Source: Microvirga sp. BSC39 (lineage in GTDB: Bacteria > Pseudomonadota > Alphaproteobacteria > Rhizobiales > Beijerinckiaceae). From it: a DNA stretch of 64,000 nt. Within the stretch, counting starts at the first letter, position 1. Each line of letters opens with the position of its first letter. The translations under genes and the position numbers were made by a program. Location: assembly GCF_000739015.1 (NCBI RefSeq), contig NZ_JPUG01000046.1, forward strand, positions 1-64,000, in the 5' to 3' direction. Shown here in pieces: positions 55,822-64,000 of this stretch. The notes below the pieces were generated by a model. The model ran no database searches. It saw only the letters and a list, made by a program, of their open reading frames with translations, and was not told the DNA's origin.

Positions 55822-56612
55822 TGGGCCGCCTCGCTGCCGAATTCGAGCAGGTGATTGGCGATGGCCGAGCGGAAGGCCGCGATGGCCCCGATGGCCACGA
55901 TGGCGGGCGAGCGGATGAGCCCGTCCACGGCGAGCTTCGGCAGGGTCGCGAGCGTTCCCTCGACCACGCTTTCCTTGGCCGTCGTCGCGCCATGGACCAC
56001 GAGCGCCGGCGTGTCGCTGGCAAGCCCGCCCTCCATGAGGCCCTGCACGATGGAGGGCAGGTTCGACACCGCCATGTAGAGCACGATCGGCGCGCCGGTG
56101 CGGGCCAGCGACGCCCATTCGATCTCCGCATCCGGGGCAGGGTGCCCGGTGGCCAGGATCACCGCGTGGTTCGTCTTGCGCATGGTCGCCGGCACGCCAT
56201 GCATGGCCAGCGAAGCAAGCCCGCTCGACACGCCCGGAATGATGCGGAAGGGAATGCCCGCCTCGGACAGCGCGAGCGCTTCCTCGCCCCCGCGCCCGAA
56301 GATGAAGGGGTCGCCGCCCTTGAGCCGCAGCACCCGCTTGCCCTCGCGGGCGAGCTGGATCAGCCGTTCGCAGATGTCCCGCTGAACCGCCGAGGGCTTG
56401 CCGCCGCGCTTGCCGGCGAATTCCAGGGCAGCCCCCTCGCGGGCAAAGGACAGGACGGCGGGATCGACGAGGGCGTCGTAGACGATGACATCCGCCTTCG
56501 CGAGGGCGTTCAGGGCATGGATCGTGAGCAGGCCGGGATCGCCAGGACCTGCGCCGACGAGCCAGACCGTGCCGGGCGCGAAAGGCGGCGTGAGGCGGGA
56601 GAGGGCGGTCAT
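55818..56612 (-). CDS. cobA: Uroporphyrinogen-III C-methyltransferase CobA
   Basis: Adds methyl groups at C2 and C7 to make precorrin-2, the first committed step. 264 residues from the ATG at 56612 (GGAGG site); an upstream ATG at 56630 is less likely. It is a single SUMT domain: VGAGPGDPGLLT near the N-terminus and GGDPFIFGRGGEE in the middle. It overlaps cobB by 4 bp and is divergent from cbiD by 68 bp. Confidence 0.94.
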   Translation of the reverse strand: MTALSRLTPPFAPGTVWLVGAGPGDPGLLTIHALNALAKADVIVYDALVDPAVLSFAREGAALEFAGKRGGKPSAVQRDICERLIQLAREGKRVLRLKGGDPFIFGRGGEEALALSEAGIPFRIIPGVSSGLASLAMHGVPATMRKTNHAVILATGHPAPDAEIEWASLARTGAPIVLYMAVSNLPSIVQGLMEGGLASDTPALVVHGATTAKESVVEGTLATLPKLAVDGLIRSPAIVAIGAIAAFRSAIANHLLEFGSEAAQ

Positions 56613-56680
56613 GCAGACCTCCGGAACCAACCGGCGGCAATGTGGCTGTTGGAATTCATGGGGACGTTGTAAGAGGGCTT

Positions 56681-57784
56681 ATGGACGAGAGCAAACCCGC
56701 CGGAACCTTGCGCCGTGGCTGGACCACGGGCGCCTGCGCCACGGCGGCGGCCAAGGCGGCGTATCTGGGATGGCAGACGGGCGATTGCCCCGATCCCGTC
56801 GAGATCGTCTTGCCGGGCGGCGCAAGGCCCGCCTTTTCCCTCGCCCTCGCCGAGACGATCGAAAGCGGCATGCGCGTCGGTATCGTGAAGGATGCGGGCG
56901 ACGATCCGGACGTGACCCATGGCGCCCTGGTGATCGCAACCGTCCGGGCCGGCGAGCCGGGTTCCGGCGTGACCTTCCGGGCCGGCGAGGGCGTCGGCAC
57001 CGTCACCCGCGCGGGCCTTCCCCTGCCGCCGGGTGAGCCCGCCATCAACCCGGTGCCGCGCCAGATGATCCGCGACAACCTGGACGAGGCGGCGCGAAGC
57101 ATCGGTGGGCCGACGGACATCGCGGTGGAGATCTCCATTCCCGGCGGCGAGGCCATTGCCCAGAAGACCCTCAACCCGCGCCTCGGCATTCTGGGCGGCC
57201 TGTCGATCCTCGGCACCACCGGCGTGGTGGTGCCCTATTCCTGCGCGGCGTGGATTCACAGCATCTATCGCGGCATCGATGTCGCCCGCGCCGGTGGGCT
57301 CGACCATGTGGCGGGGGCCACGGGCTCGACCTCCGAGAAGGCCGTGCAGGCGCTCTACAACCTGCCGGACCATGCGCTCATCGATATGGGCGATTTCGCC
57401 GGCGGCATGCTGAAATACCTGCGCCGCAACCCGGTTCCGAAGGTCACCATCGCGGGCGGTTTCGCCAAGATGACCAAGCTCGGTCAGGGCCTGCTCGACC
57501 TGCATTCGCGCTCCGGCGCGGTCGATCTCGCATGGTTGTCCGAACGCCTGCTCGAAGCCGGTGCCGAGCCCGTCGTCGCGGAGCAGGCGCGTGGCGCCAA
57601 CACGGCGCTCGAAGTGCTGGAGAGGGCCAAGCGCCTCAGCCTTCCGCTGGCCGAAATGGTGGCGCAACATGCATGGCAGACGGCTTCCAAGGCCCTGCGC
57701 GGTGCCGAGATTGCGCTTGAGATCATCGTGTTCGATCGTAACGGCCACCTCGTGGGCCGCGTGCCGTTCCATCCGGTGGCCTGA
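56681..57784 (+). CDS. cbiD: Precorrin-5B/cobalt-precorrin-5B C1-methyltransferase CbiD
   Basis: Methylates C1 of the corrin ring during ring contraction; in many species CbiD does the job of CobF. 367 residues from the ATG at 56681. The N-terminus RRGWTTGACATAAAKAA is the CbiD signature, and the GGTFAKMTKLGQG-like segment (here GGFAKMTKLGQG) is present. The gene lies apart in strand from its neighbours (divergent from cobA, convergent to cobM). Its presence where cobF is expected is notable. Confidence 0.92.
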   Translation: MDESKPAGTLRRGWTTGACATAAAKAAYLGWQTGDCPDPVEIVLPGGARPAFSLALAETIESGMRVGIVKDAGDDPDVTHGALVIATVRAGEPGSGVTFRAGEGVGTVTRAGLPLPPGEPAINPVPRQMIRDNLDEAARSIGGPTDIAVEISIPGGEAIAQKTLNPRLGILGGLSILGTTGVVVPYSCAAWIHSIYRGIDVARAGGLDHVAGATGSTSEKAVQALYNLPDHALIDMGDFAGGMLKYLRRNPVPKVTIAGGFAKMTKLGQGLLDLHSRSGAVDLAWLSERLLEAGAEPVVAEQARGANTALEVLERAKRLSLPLAEMVAQHAWQTASKALRGAEIALEIIVFDRNGHLVGRVPFHPVA

Positions 57785-57795
57785 AACCGCGCGTC

Positions 57796-58569
57796 TCATC
57801 GGCCGTCCTCACGAGCGCTGGGCCGGAAGCGCCGGTCGTAATCCGTCGAATAGAGCGCGCTGTCGCGGAAATCCTTTGCCTCCAGCGTGCGCCCCACCAG
57901 GATCAGCGCCGTGCGTTCCAGCTTCTCGGCGCGCGCCATGGCGGCAATCGTGGACAGGGTGCCCTTGATCAGGCGCTCATCCGGCCAGGACGCGCGCCAC
58001 ACGACGGCCACGGGACAATCTGCGCCGTAAGCGGGCATAAGCTCTTCGACCACCTGCTCGATCACATGGATCGACAGGTGAATGGCGAGCGTCGCCTTCG
58101 TCTGCGCAAAGGTCGAAAGCCGTTCCGTCTCCGGCATGGCGGAGGCCCGGCCCGATGTTCGCGTGAGCACCACCGACTGCCCGACCTCCGGCACGGTCAA
58201 CTCGCGTCCGAGCGCTGCCGCGGCTGCCGCGAAGGCAGGCACGCCGGGTGTGATCGTGTAAGGGATGCCAAGCGCATCGAGCCGCCGCAGCTGCTCGCTC
58301 AGGGCGCTCCAGATCGAGAGGTCGCCGGAATGGAGCCGCGCCACGTCCTCAGCCTTCTCGTGCGCCCGCACGTATTCGGCCGTGATGGCATCGAGATCGA
58401 GGGGAGCCGTGTCCACGAGCCGCACGCCGGGCGGGCACCAGGACAGGATCTCCGGCGGCACGATGGAGCCGGCGTAGAGGCAGACCGGGCAGCGCTCGAC
58501 GAGGGCGCGTCCGCGCACGGTGATGAGATCAGGAGCTCCGGGGCCTGCCCCGATGAAGTGGACGGTCAT
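57796..58569 (-). CDS. cobM: Precorrin-4 C11-methyltransferase CobM
   Basis: SAM-dependent methyltransferase acting at C11, 257 residues, tetrapyrrole methylase fold. Visible: [18 protein letters not shown] and the [11 protein letters not shown] segment specific to CobM/CbiF. It overlaps cobE by 4 bp and ends convergent to cbiD. The next gene upstream is cobE. Confidence 0.93.
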   Translation of the reverse strand: MTVHFIGAGPGAPDLITVRGRALVERCPVCLYAGSIVPPEILSWCPPGVRLVDTAPLDLDAITAEYVRAHEKAEDVARLHSGDLSIWSALSEQLRRLDALGIPYTITPGVPAFAAAAAALGRELTVPEVGQSVVLTRTSGRASAMPETERLSTFAQTKATLAIHLSIHVIEQVVEELMPAYGADCPVAVVWRASWPDERLIKGTLSTIAAMARAEKLERTALILVGRTLEAKDFRDSALYSTDYDRRFRPSAREDGR

Positions 58570-58952
58570 GACCCTGTCTCTGAACGCGCGAGGGCACAGG
58601 TGGCGGAGGCCGAAGTTATGCGCTCCAGGACGAGTTGCGGTTGCGGCCCGGCCGCCGCGAGGGCCGAAGCTTCTGCGACCGATCCCACACCATGCGCCGC
58701 GATGGAGCGGGCCGATTGCGTGCGCACATGCGGCGCTGTCGCAAGAAGAACAGTTTGCGCAACAGGTATCGCCGCAACGTCGAGCTGGCGGGCGGCTTCC
58801 GTAAAAGCAGGCAGGGCGGCCAGCGCCTCGATCGTTGCAAGTTTGTTCAGATCGTTACGTGAAAGCGCCGCACGCTCCAGCGCCTGCTTCACGAGGGCCA
58901 CGATCTCGTCGGCTTCGACGCTTTGCCTGAATCCTATTCCGGCCACGATCAT
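58566..58952 (-). CDS. cobE: CobE (CbiG C-terminal-like) cobalamin biosynthesis protein
   Basis: 128 residues. Corresponds to the C-terminal domain of CbiG: N-terminal VAGIGFRQS and the [10 protein letters not shown] region. The role of CobE is unclear; it has been proposed to bind pathway intermediates. The ATG at 58952 overlaps the cobL stop, and its own stop overlaps cobM (ATGA), so it is translated between these two. Confidence 0.88.
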   Translation of the reverse strand: MIVAGIGFRQSVEADEIVALVKQALERAALSRNDLNKLATIEALAALPAFTEAARQLDVAAIPVAQTVLLATAPHVRTQSARSIAAHGVGSVAEASALAAAGPQPQLVLERITSASATCALARSETGS

Positions 58953-60160
58953 GGCTTCGTCACCACCCATTGCGTGACCGGCATCGCGGCCCGCCAGCCG
59001 TGCATGCCGCCGACGGGCTCCAGACGCGAGAGCGCCAGGCGGCGCATGGTGCCGCCATGTTTCGCGTAGAGCATGCCGAGCAGGGTCTCGGTCTCCAGCG
59101 TTACGGCGTTGACGACGAGGCGTCCGCCGGGTTTCAGCACCGTCCATGCAGCATCGAACACACCCGGTTCCGACGCGCCGCCGCCGATGAAGACCGCATC
59201 CGGCGCCGGCAGGTCGGCCAGGGCCTCGGGCGCCTGCCCGATGCGGATGTCGAGCGCTGTCGCGCCGAGTTCCTGTGCGTTGCGCCGCGCCCGCTCGGCG
59301 CGTTCCGGCCGCTCCTCGATGCCGATGCAGCGGTTGCGCGGATGGCGCAGGCACCATTCGATGCCAACGGATCCCGCACCCAGGCCGACATCCCACAACA
59401 GCTCACCGGCCTTCGGAGCCAGGGCCGCGAGCGTCAGCGCGCGCATCTCCGCCTTGGTGAGCTGGCCGTCATTCTCGAACCAGGAATCGGTGAGACCGGG
59501 CGTGAGGGGAACGACACGGGCACCCTGCGGTGCCACGACCTCGACCGCGATCGTGTTGAGCGGGTCGATCCCGGCCATGTCGAACCGGGCCGCATCCGCC
59601 GTGCGGATGCGTTCGCGCGGACCTCCCATGGCTTCGAGCACCGTGATCGTCGAGGCGCACATGCCGCGTGCCTTCAGCAGCTCCGCGAGCTTGCCCGGTG
59701 TCGAACCATCCCAGGACAGAGCGAGGATACGAGCGCCCGGCTGCAGGGAGGGAATGATCCGCTCCAGCGCGCGCCCGTGCAGGCTCACGCAGTCGCAATC
59801 CGGCAGTGACCACCCCAGACGCGCGGCCGCGAGACTGAAGGCGGAGGGCTGCGGATGGCAGACGATCTCGTCCGCCGGAACAAGACGAGCGAGTTCCGCC
59901 CCGACGCCGTAATGAAACGGATCGCCTGTCGCCAAGACACAGGTCGGCTGCCCCCGGCGGGCGAGCACCATTGGGTAGCCCTCAGTAAAGGGCGAAGGCC
60001 AGACTTGCGTCAGCGCCGACAGGGGCGCTGCAAGCTCAAGATGGCGCGCGCCGCCGATGACGAACTCCGCCCGGTCGAGAGCGGCCAACGCAGCAGGGGA
60101 GAGCCCGGCGCGCCCGTCCTCGCCGATGCCGATGATGGTGAGCCAGGGAGCCTTCGTCAT
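58949..60160 (-). CDS. cobL: Precorrin-6Y C5,15-methyltransferase (decarboxylating) CobL
   Basis: Fused CbiE-CbiT enzyme that methylates C5 and C15 and decarboxylates the C12 side chain. 403 residues from the ATG at 60160. The N-terminal half is a tetrapyrrole methylase (IIGIGEDGRAGLSP); the C-terminal half is a class I methyltransferase (LLWDVGLGAGSVGIEW). It overlaps cobE by 4 bp. It is divergent from cobK, with 37 bp between their starts. Confidence 0.93.
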   Translation of the reverse strand: MTKAPWLTIIGIGEDGRAGLSPAALAALDRAEFVIGGARHLELAAPLSALTQVWPSPFTEGYPMVLARRGQPTCVLATGDPFHYGVGAELARLVPADEIVCHPQPSAFSLAAARLGWSLPDCDCVSLHGRALERIIPSLQPGARILALSWDGSTPGKLAELLKARGMCASTITVLEAMGGPRERIRTADAARFDMAGIDPLNTIAVEVVAPQGARVVPLTPGLTDSWFENDGQLTKAEMRALTLAALAPKAGELLWDVGLGAGSVGIEWCLRHPRNRCIGIEERPERAERARRNAQELGATALDIRIGQAPEALADLPAPDAVFIGGGASEPGVFDAAWTVLKPGGRLVVNAVTLETETLLGMLYAKHGGTMRRLALSRLEPVGGMHGWRAAMPVTQWVVTKP

Positions 60161-60197
60161 GCTCGACTCCGTCTCAGATTTCGGGGAAAAGGGGCGC

Positions 60198-60950
60198 ATG
60201 CGCATTCTCATTCTGGGCGGCACGACGGAAGCCTCGGCACTGGCGAGGTGTCTGGCCGGCCGATCCGAGTTCAGCCCTGTTCTGTCCATGGCCGGGCGCA
60301 CCAGCGACCCGCGCCCCCTGCCGATCCCGACCCGCATTGGCGGATTCGGCGGCGTGGAGGGGCTTGCGGGTTTCCTGGCGAAGGAACGGATCGAGGCGGT
60401 GATCGACGCCACCCATCCCTTCGCCGCCTTGATGTCGCGCAACGCAGCCGAGGCGTGTGGACGGATGCACGTTCCGCTGCTCGCCCTGCGCCGCCCGCCG
60501 TGGACCCCGCAGGAGGGTGATCGATGGATCGAGGTCAGCGCGATGGAAGACGCTGTCCGGGCGTTGGGCGAGGAGCCGCGTCGCGTGTTTCTCACGGTCG
60601 GGCGTCTCGAGCTGCCGCCCTTCGCGGCGGCGCCGCAGCACACCTATCTGGTGCGCACCATCGAGCCCATCGGCAAGGCGCTGCCGGTGCCGAACGTCAT
60701 TGCCATTCAGGACCGCGCGCCCTTCGATGAGGCGGCCGAGCGGGTGCTGATGGAGCGGGAGCGCGTCGAGATCGTCGTGACGAAGAACTCGGGCGGGGCT
60801 GCCACCTATCCGAAGGTCGCCGCGGCTCGCGCGCTCGGGCTGCCCGTCATCGTCGTGAGGCGGCCGGAAAAGCCGCGCGGCGTCGAGGAGGTTGCGAGCG
60901 CGGACGCCGCCCTGGAATGGCTGGAGCGCCGTCACGGCCGCACTCCGTAG
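60198..60950 (+). CDS. cobK: Precorrin-6A reductase CobK
   Basis: NADPH-dependent reduction of the ring double bond at C18-C19. 250 residues. The N-terminus MRILILGGTTEAS is characteristic, with DATHPFA (about 70-76) and the later VTKNSGG. The start ATG at 60198 follows AAAAGGGG. It converges on cobJ with a 19-bp overlap at its 3' end. Confidence 0.93.
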   Translation: MRILILGGTTEASALARCLAGRSEFSPVLSMAGRTSDPRPLPIPTRIGGFGGVEGLAGFLAKERIEAVIDATHPFAALMSRNAAEACGRMHVPLLALRRPPWTPQEGDRWIEVSAMEDAVRALGEEPRRVFLTVGRLELPPFAAAPQHTYLVRTIEPIGKALPVPNVIAIQDRAPFDEAAERVLMERERVEIVVTKNSGGAATYPKVAAARALGLPVIVVRRPEKPRGVEEVASADAALEWLERRHGRTP

Positions 60951-61696
60951 AAGCGCGGTGTGTAGACGTAAGGCGCCTCGCCATTGGGCCGCTCGACGAG
61001 CTTGGTGGTGCTGGCGCCGATGATCACGACGGTGGACATGTCGGCCATGGACGCCTCCACCTGCGAAAGCGGCAGAATCCCGATCCGCTCGTCCGGCCGC
61101 ATGACGGCCCGCGCGAGAATGATCGGCGTGTCGGGCCCGCGCGATTCCGCGACGATCTCGAACGCCGCACCGAGCTGCCAGGGCCGGGCTGACGATATGG
61201 GATTGTAGAGCGCCACCACGAAGTCGGCGCCGAGCGCCGCGCGAAGCCGCGCCTCGACCACCTCCCACGGCTTCAAATTGTCGGAGAGCGACATGGCGCA
61301 GAAATCGCCGCCGAGCGGCGCACCCACGCGGGCAGCGGCGGCGAGCATCGCCGTGATGCCGGGCTCTACGCGGATGTCGAGGCTGCGCCACGCCGGATCG
61401 CCGTTCTCCACCGCCTCGAACACAGCTGCCGCCATGGCGAATACGCCGGGGTCCCCGCCGGATACCACGGCCACACGGGCTCCCTTCGCGGCGAGATCGA
61501 GCGCGAAGCGCGCACGATCGAGCTCGACGCGGTTGTCCGAGGCATGGCGATGCTGGCCGGGCCGCTCCGGCACGCGGTCCACATAGGGCCCATAACCGAC
61601 GAGATCGGTGGCGGAGGCGAGCGCCTCCGACGCAGCCGGCGTCAGGTATTGCGGTTCGCCGGGACCGAGGCCCACGATGGTGACGAGGCCCGTCAT
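60932..61696 (-). CDS. cobJ: Precorrin-3B C17-methyltransferase CobJ
   Basis: Methylates C17 and contracts the ring. 254 residues. Tetrapyrrole-methylase motifs VGLGPGEPQYLT and, in CobJ style, DLVGYGPYVDRV and VSGGDPGVFAMAA. It overlaps cobI by 4 bp at its start. The 3' end overlaps the convergent cobK by 19 bp. Confidence 0.94.
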   Translation of the reverse strand: MTGLVTIVGLGPGEPQYLTPAASEALASATDLVGYGPYVDRVPERPGQHRHASDNRVELDRARFALDLAAKGARVAVVSGGDPGVFAMAAAVFEAVENGDPAWRSLDIRVEPGITAMLAAAARVGAPLGGDFCAMSLSDNLKPWEVVEARLRAALGADFVVALYNPISSARPWQLGAAFEIVAESRGPDTPIILARAVMRPDERIGILPLSQVEASMADMSTVVIIGASTTKLVERPNGEAPYVYTPRFYGVRP

Positions 61697-62433
61697 ACGC
61701 GCCTCCCTTGCCCCGGCACGATGATGAGCGAGAAATAGGGGGCGTCGAAATCCTCAGGCAGTTCGGGCAGCGCGATGATCTTCTCTTCCGCCATGGTGGC
61801 GCGCTCCACATAGATCGCGCGCTCCAGAAGCCCGGCGGATTTGAGGGCTGCACGAACCTTCGGCAGGTTGCGACCGAGCTTCATCACCACGGCGGCATCG
61901 GTGCCCGAAAGGCGCCGCATCAACTCGGATTCCGGCAGCGTTCCCGGCACGACGGTGAGAACGTCGTCGCCCCAGGTAATCGGCGCGCCGGCGCGGGTCC
62001 AGGCGCCGGACATGCCGGAGACGGCGGGCACGACTTCGGTCGGCACCTTGTCCTTAAGCCGCCACCAGAGATGCATGAAGGAGCCGTAGAAGAAGGGATC
62101 GCCCTCACACAGCACGGCGACGGTGCGGCCGGCCTCGATTTCGGCCAGCAACCGCGCGGCCGCTTCCTCGTAGAACGGGTTGAGGGCAGCGGCGTAATCC
62201 GGGTGGTCGGCGGGGATTTCGGTGGTCACCGGATAGACGAGGGCGATCTCTCGGTCCGGGTTCTGGCCGACGATGGCATCCGCGATCGTGCGCGCGTTGC
62301 CGCGCCGTCCGCGCTTGCAGAAATGGACGAGCCTGTCGGTGCTCTCCAGGATCCTACGGGCGCGCACCGTCATGTAATCCGGATTGCCGGGACCGAGGCC
62401 TAAGCCGAAGAAGCGGATGGTGTCGTTGGCCAT
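61693..62433 (-). CDS. cobI: Precorrin-2 C20-methyltransferase CobI
   Basis: Adds the C20 methyl that is later lost with ring contraction. 246 residues. GLGLGPGNPDYMTVRA and CEGDPFFYGSFMHLW motifs. The ATG at 62433 is chosen over a frame that would extend into cobH. It is 7 bp after the cobH stop. Confidence 0.94.
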   Translation of the reverse strand: MANDTIRFFGLGLGPGNPDYMTVRARRILESTDRLVHFCKRGRRGNARTIADAIVGQNPDREIALVYPVTTEIPADHPDYAAALNPFYEEAAARLLAEIEAGRTVAVLCEGDPFFYGSFMHLWWRLKDKVPTEVVPAVSGMSGAWTRAGAPITWGDDVLTVVPGTLPESELMRRLSGTDAAVVMKLGRNLPKVRAALKSAGLLERAIYVERATMAEEKIIALPELPEDFDAPYFSLIIVPGQGRRV

Positions 62434-62440
62434 ATCCACC

Positions 62441-63073
62441 TCACTCCACCGGGTTCGCAAGAGCGTTGACGGCCGCTGCCGCCATGGCGCTGCCGCCGCG
62501 CCGTCCGTGAACCACGAGGTACGGCACGCGCCCGTCACGGGCCAGCGCCTCCTTGGATTCAGCCGCGCCGATGAACCCGACCGGTATGCCGATCACCGCG
62601 GCGGGCTTCGGCGCGCCGGCATCGAGCATCTCGAGCAGATGAAAGAGTGCGGTGGGCGCATTGCCGAACACCACGAGCGCACCTTCCAGCCGCTCGCGCC
62701 ACAGCTCCATGGCGGCGGCCGAGCGGGTGTTGCCGAGTTCCGTGGCAAGTGTCGGGACGCGCGGATCGTCCAGGGTGCAGATCACCTCGTTGTTCGCCGG
62801 CAGCCGCGCCCGGGTAATGCCGTTCGCCACCATCTTGGCGTCGCACAGGATCGGCGCGCCGTTCTTGAGAGCGGCTTCGGCCGCTTCCGCAAAATCGGGA
62901 GAGAGATCGATATCGCCCGGCAGGTCCGTCATGCCGCAGGCATGGATCATGCGCACGGCGACGCGCTCGGCGGTGCCGGAAAAGCGTGACAGGTCCGCCT
63001 CGGCACGAATGATCGCGAAGGAGCGACGATAGATTTCTGCGCCCTCGCGGATGTAGTCGCGGGGGGCGCTCAT
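62441..63073 (-). CDS. cobH: Precorrin-8X methylmutase CobH
   Basis: Moves the C11 methyl group to C12 to make hydrogenobyrinic acid. 210 residues. N-terminus RDYIREGAEIYRRSFAIIRAEADL is characteristic; IPVGFIGAAESKE and the VHGRRGGSAMAAAAVNAL tail are typical, and a histidine (MIHACG) is in place for catalysis. It overlaps the cobG stop by 4 bp. Confidence 0.94.
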   Translation of the reverse strand: MSAPRDYIREGAEIYRRSFAIIRAEADLSRFSGTAERVAVRMIHACGMTDLPGDIDLSPDFAEAAEAALKNGAPILCDAKMVANGITRARLPANNEVICTLDDPRVPTLATELGNTRSAAAMELWRERLEGALVVFGNAPTALFHLLEMLDAGAPKPAAVIGIPVGFIGAAESKEALARDGRVPYLVVHGRRGGSAMAAAAVNALANPVE

Positions 63074-64000
63074 GGCCGACCCTCCGAGAAGGCGCCGCGC
63101 AGGTCGTCCAAGGTGTTCGAAGGCGATAAACGGGACATGAGTTCTTCGAGAGAAAGATGGAGGGAGGCCGCGTCGCGGGTCGAGCCGTTCGGCACGATGT
63201 CGTAGCGGCCACCGTGGCGGCCCACCAGGGTGAGATCCGCCCTGCCGGGATGGGCGCAGCCTTTCGTGCAACCCGAGACATGAAGCGTTGCGCCCTGGCG
63301 AAGCAGATCCCCGCAGGACTCCGCAAGACGCAGGGCGTCGGCAGGAGCGGGTGTCAGTGCACTGCCGCAATCCGGCCTGCCGGGGCAGGCGGACAGGGAC
63401 AGGCGCACATCGTTTGGAACGGTGATGAAACCGGCACGGCTCGCCTCGTCGATCAGTGCAGAGACGTGCTCGTCTGCGATCATCGGCAACAGGATGCCGC
63501 GCGTGAAGGACAGGCGGATTTCGCCGCTGCCGAAGCGCTCGCTCCAGGCCGCTGCCTCGACCAGTTGCTCGGTGCGACAGCGGCCGAAGGGCAGCGCGAG
63601 GAGAACGGCCTGCCCGTTTCCGTGAGACATGACACCCGCACGTGGAGGTGCCGACCGCCGGGCCGGTACTGCGGCCGGATGGAGGTCTGCGCGTGCGATC
63701 AGCTCTCGCAGCAAACCGGGCTCGAGATCGCGCAGACGCCGCGCCTCGCTCGCACCCTCTCGCCTCAGATTTGCGAAGCCCGAGAGGATCGTGTGAACGG
63801 CATCCGGCGTGCGGGAGAGGGGCGATGCGCCGACCCAATGCAGATTGTCGGAAGAGGACATGCCAAATGCGATGGCGTCGTGACCAAGGGCCACCAGATG
63901 AAGATCGGCTCCCACAGCATCGAGGGGCATCGCCCCGCCGCCATCGACGGCGACAAAGACCTTGGGCGGAAGGCCCTCGATAGAGGCCGCCGCATTCTCG
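63070..64000 (-). CDS. cobG: Precorrin-3B synthase CobG (5' end outside window)
   Basis: Oxygen-dependent mono-oxygenase that makes the gamma-lactone intermediate of the aerobic pathway; related to sulfite and nitrite reductases. The frame is open to the right edge and codes there for PPKVFVAVDGGGAMPLDAVG, so the start lies outside. Two cysteine pairs, CPGRPDC and CTKGC, match the 4Fe-4S/siroheme-type ligands of this family. It is the first gene seen of cobG-cobH-cobI-cobJ and overlaps cobH by 4 bp. Confidence 0.9.
   Translation of the reverse strand, partial: ENAAASIEGLPPKVFVAVDGGGAMPLDAVGADLHLVALGHDAIAFGMSSSDNLHWVGASPLSRTPDAVHTILSGFANLRREGASEARRLRDLEPGLLRELIARADLHPAAVPARRSAPPRAGVMSHGNGQAVLLALPFGRCRTEQLVEAAAWSERFGSGEIRLSFTRGILLPMIADEHVSALIDEASRAGFITVPNDVRLSLSACPGRPDCGSALTPAPADALRLAESCGDLLRQGATLHVSGCTKGCAHPGRADLTLVGRHGGRYDIVPNGSTRDAASLHLSLEELMSRLSPSNTLDDLRGAFSEGRP

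Noticed and set aside
54499..56640. One open frame that looks like a CobA-CobB fusion
   Set aside because: The N-terminal portion is cobA read in a different frame; cobA and cobB overlap by GTGA and each has its own family start.
62441..63838. Longer start for cobH reaching into cobG
   Set aside because: The extra residues are out-of-frame cobG; the ATG at 63073 overlaps the cobG stop as typical.
54487..64000. Cobalamin riboswitch for the cob genes
   Set aside because: The only larger gap (56613-56680) is too short, and no B12-box was noticed; one could lie upstream of cobG beyond the window.

Overview
The window is a stretch of chromosome from a high-GC alphaproteobacterium. It is most likely a member of Hyphomicrobiales (Rhizobiales), perhaps a Methylobacteriaceae/Microvirga-like organism; that family guess is inference from gene order and repeat types, not from a marker gene. 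The evidence is the order fabD-fabG-acpP-fabF-mltG-yicC-gmk next to lptF-lptG-lptD-pdxA-rsmA, an Omp31-type porin, a HisKA_2 sensor kinase with a GGAAC-N17-CGTT (sigma-EcfG type) promoter, Irr-like iron boxes, aerobic cobalamin genes and the palindromic intergenic repeats typical of the order. I see no tRNA, rRNA, CRISPR array, insertion sequence, prophage or integrase.

Layout. 1-6.5 kb: fatty-acid elongation (fabD cut by the window edge, fabG, acpP, fabF), then mltG, yicC and gmk, all on +. 6.5-14.5 kb: a minus-strand block, ddl, rsmA, pdxA, lptD, lptG, lptF (cell wall, rRNA methylation, vitamin B6, LPS export), in which surA is missing from its usual place between lptD and pdxA. 14.6-19 kb: pepA, holC, a secreted S10 carboxypeptidase and a small lipoprotein on +. 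19-23 kb: a small RTX protein, a small secreted protein, two candidate mini-genes and an ABC-F ATPase on -. 23-28.5 kb: a Crp/Fnr regulator, a DMT exporter, and a TetR-emrAB efflux module with a perfect operator palindrome. 28.6-31.5 kb: polyamine-type ABC genes potGHI without a binding protein. Then an AsmA-like protein (-), a succinyl-CoA:3-ketoacid CoA-transferase pair (+), and the iron transporter genes fbpA-fbpB (-) without an ATPase, preceded by two iron-box-like repeats.

38-44 kb is an accessory-looking stretch of small genes: a three-helix membrane protein with a cyclic-nucleotide-binding domain, lipoproteins, a pentapeptide-repeat protein, a TTG-initiated HTH protein, a porin, and a candidate sigma-EcfG-driven small RNA. 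42.3-51.4 kb is one functional block on -: a long-chain-type acyl-CoA synthetase, livG-livH-livM-livK-livF, a DUF805 protein and a PaaK-like CoA ligase, which together suggest uptake and CoA activation of a carboxylic (possibly aromatic or fatty) acid. 51.6-54.5 kb holds two tiny genes, a GAF-PAS-HisKA_2 kinase and a divergent single-domain response regulator. 54.5-64 kb is a nearly complete aerobic corrin-ring cluster (cobG, H, I, J, K, L, E, M, cobA, cobB) with cbiD where a cobF would be expected; cobG runs off the right edge.

Most of the window is ordinary core genome. The observations most worth following are the candidate stress small RNA near 42.1 kb, the sigma-EcfG promoter of the kinase gene, the tandem iron boxes at 38.15 kb, the membrane cyclic-nucleotide-binding protein, and the missing partners (surA, pot binding protein, fbp ATPase, cobF).
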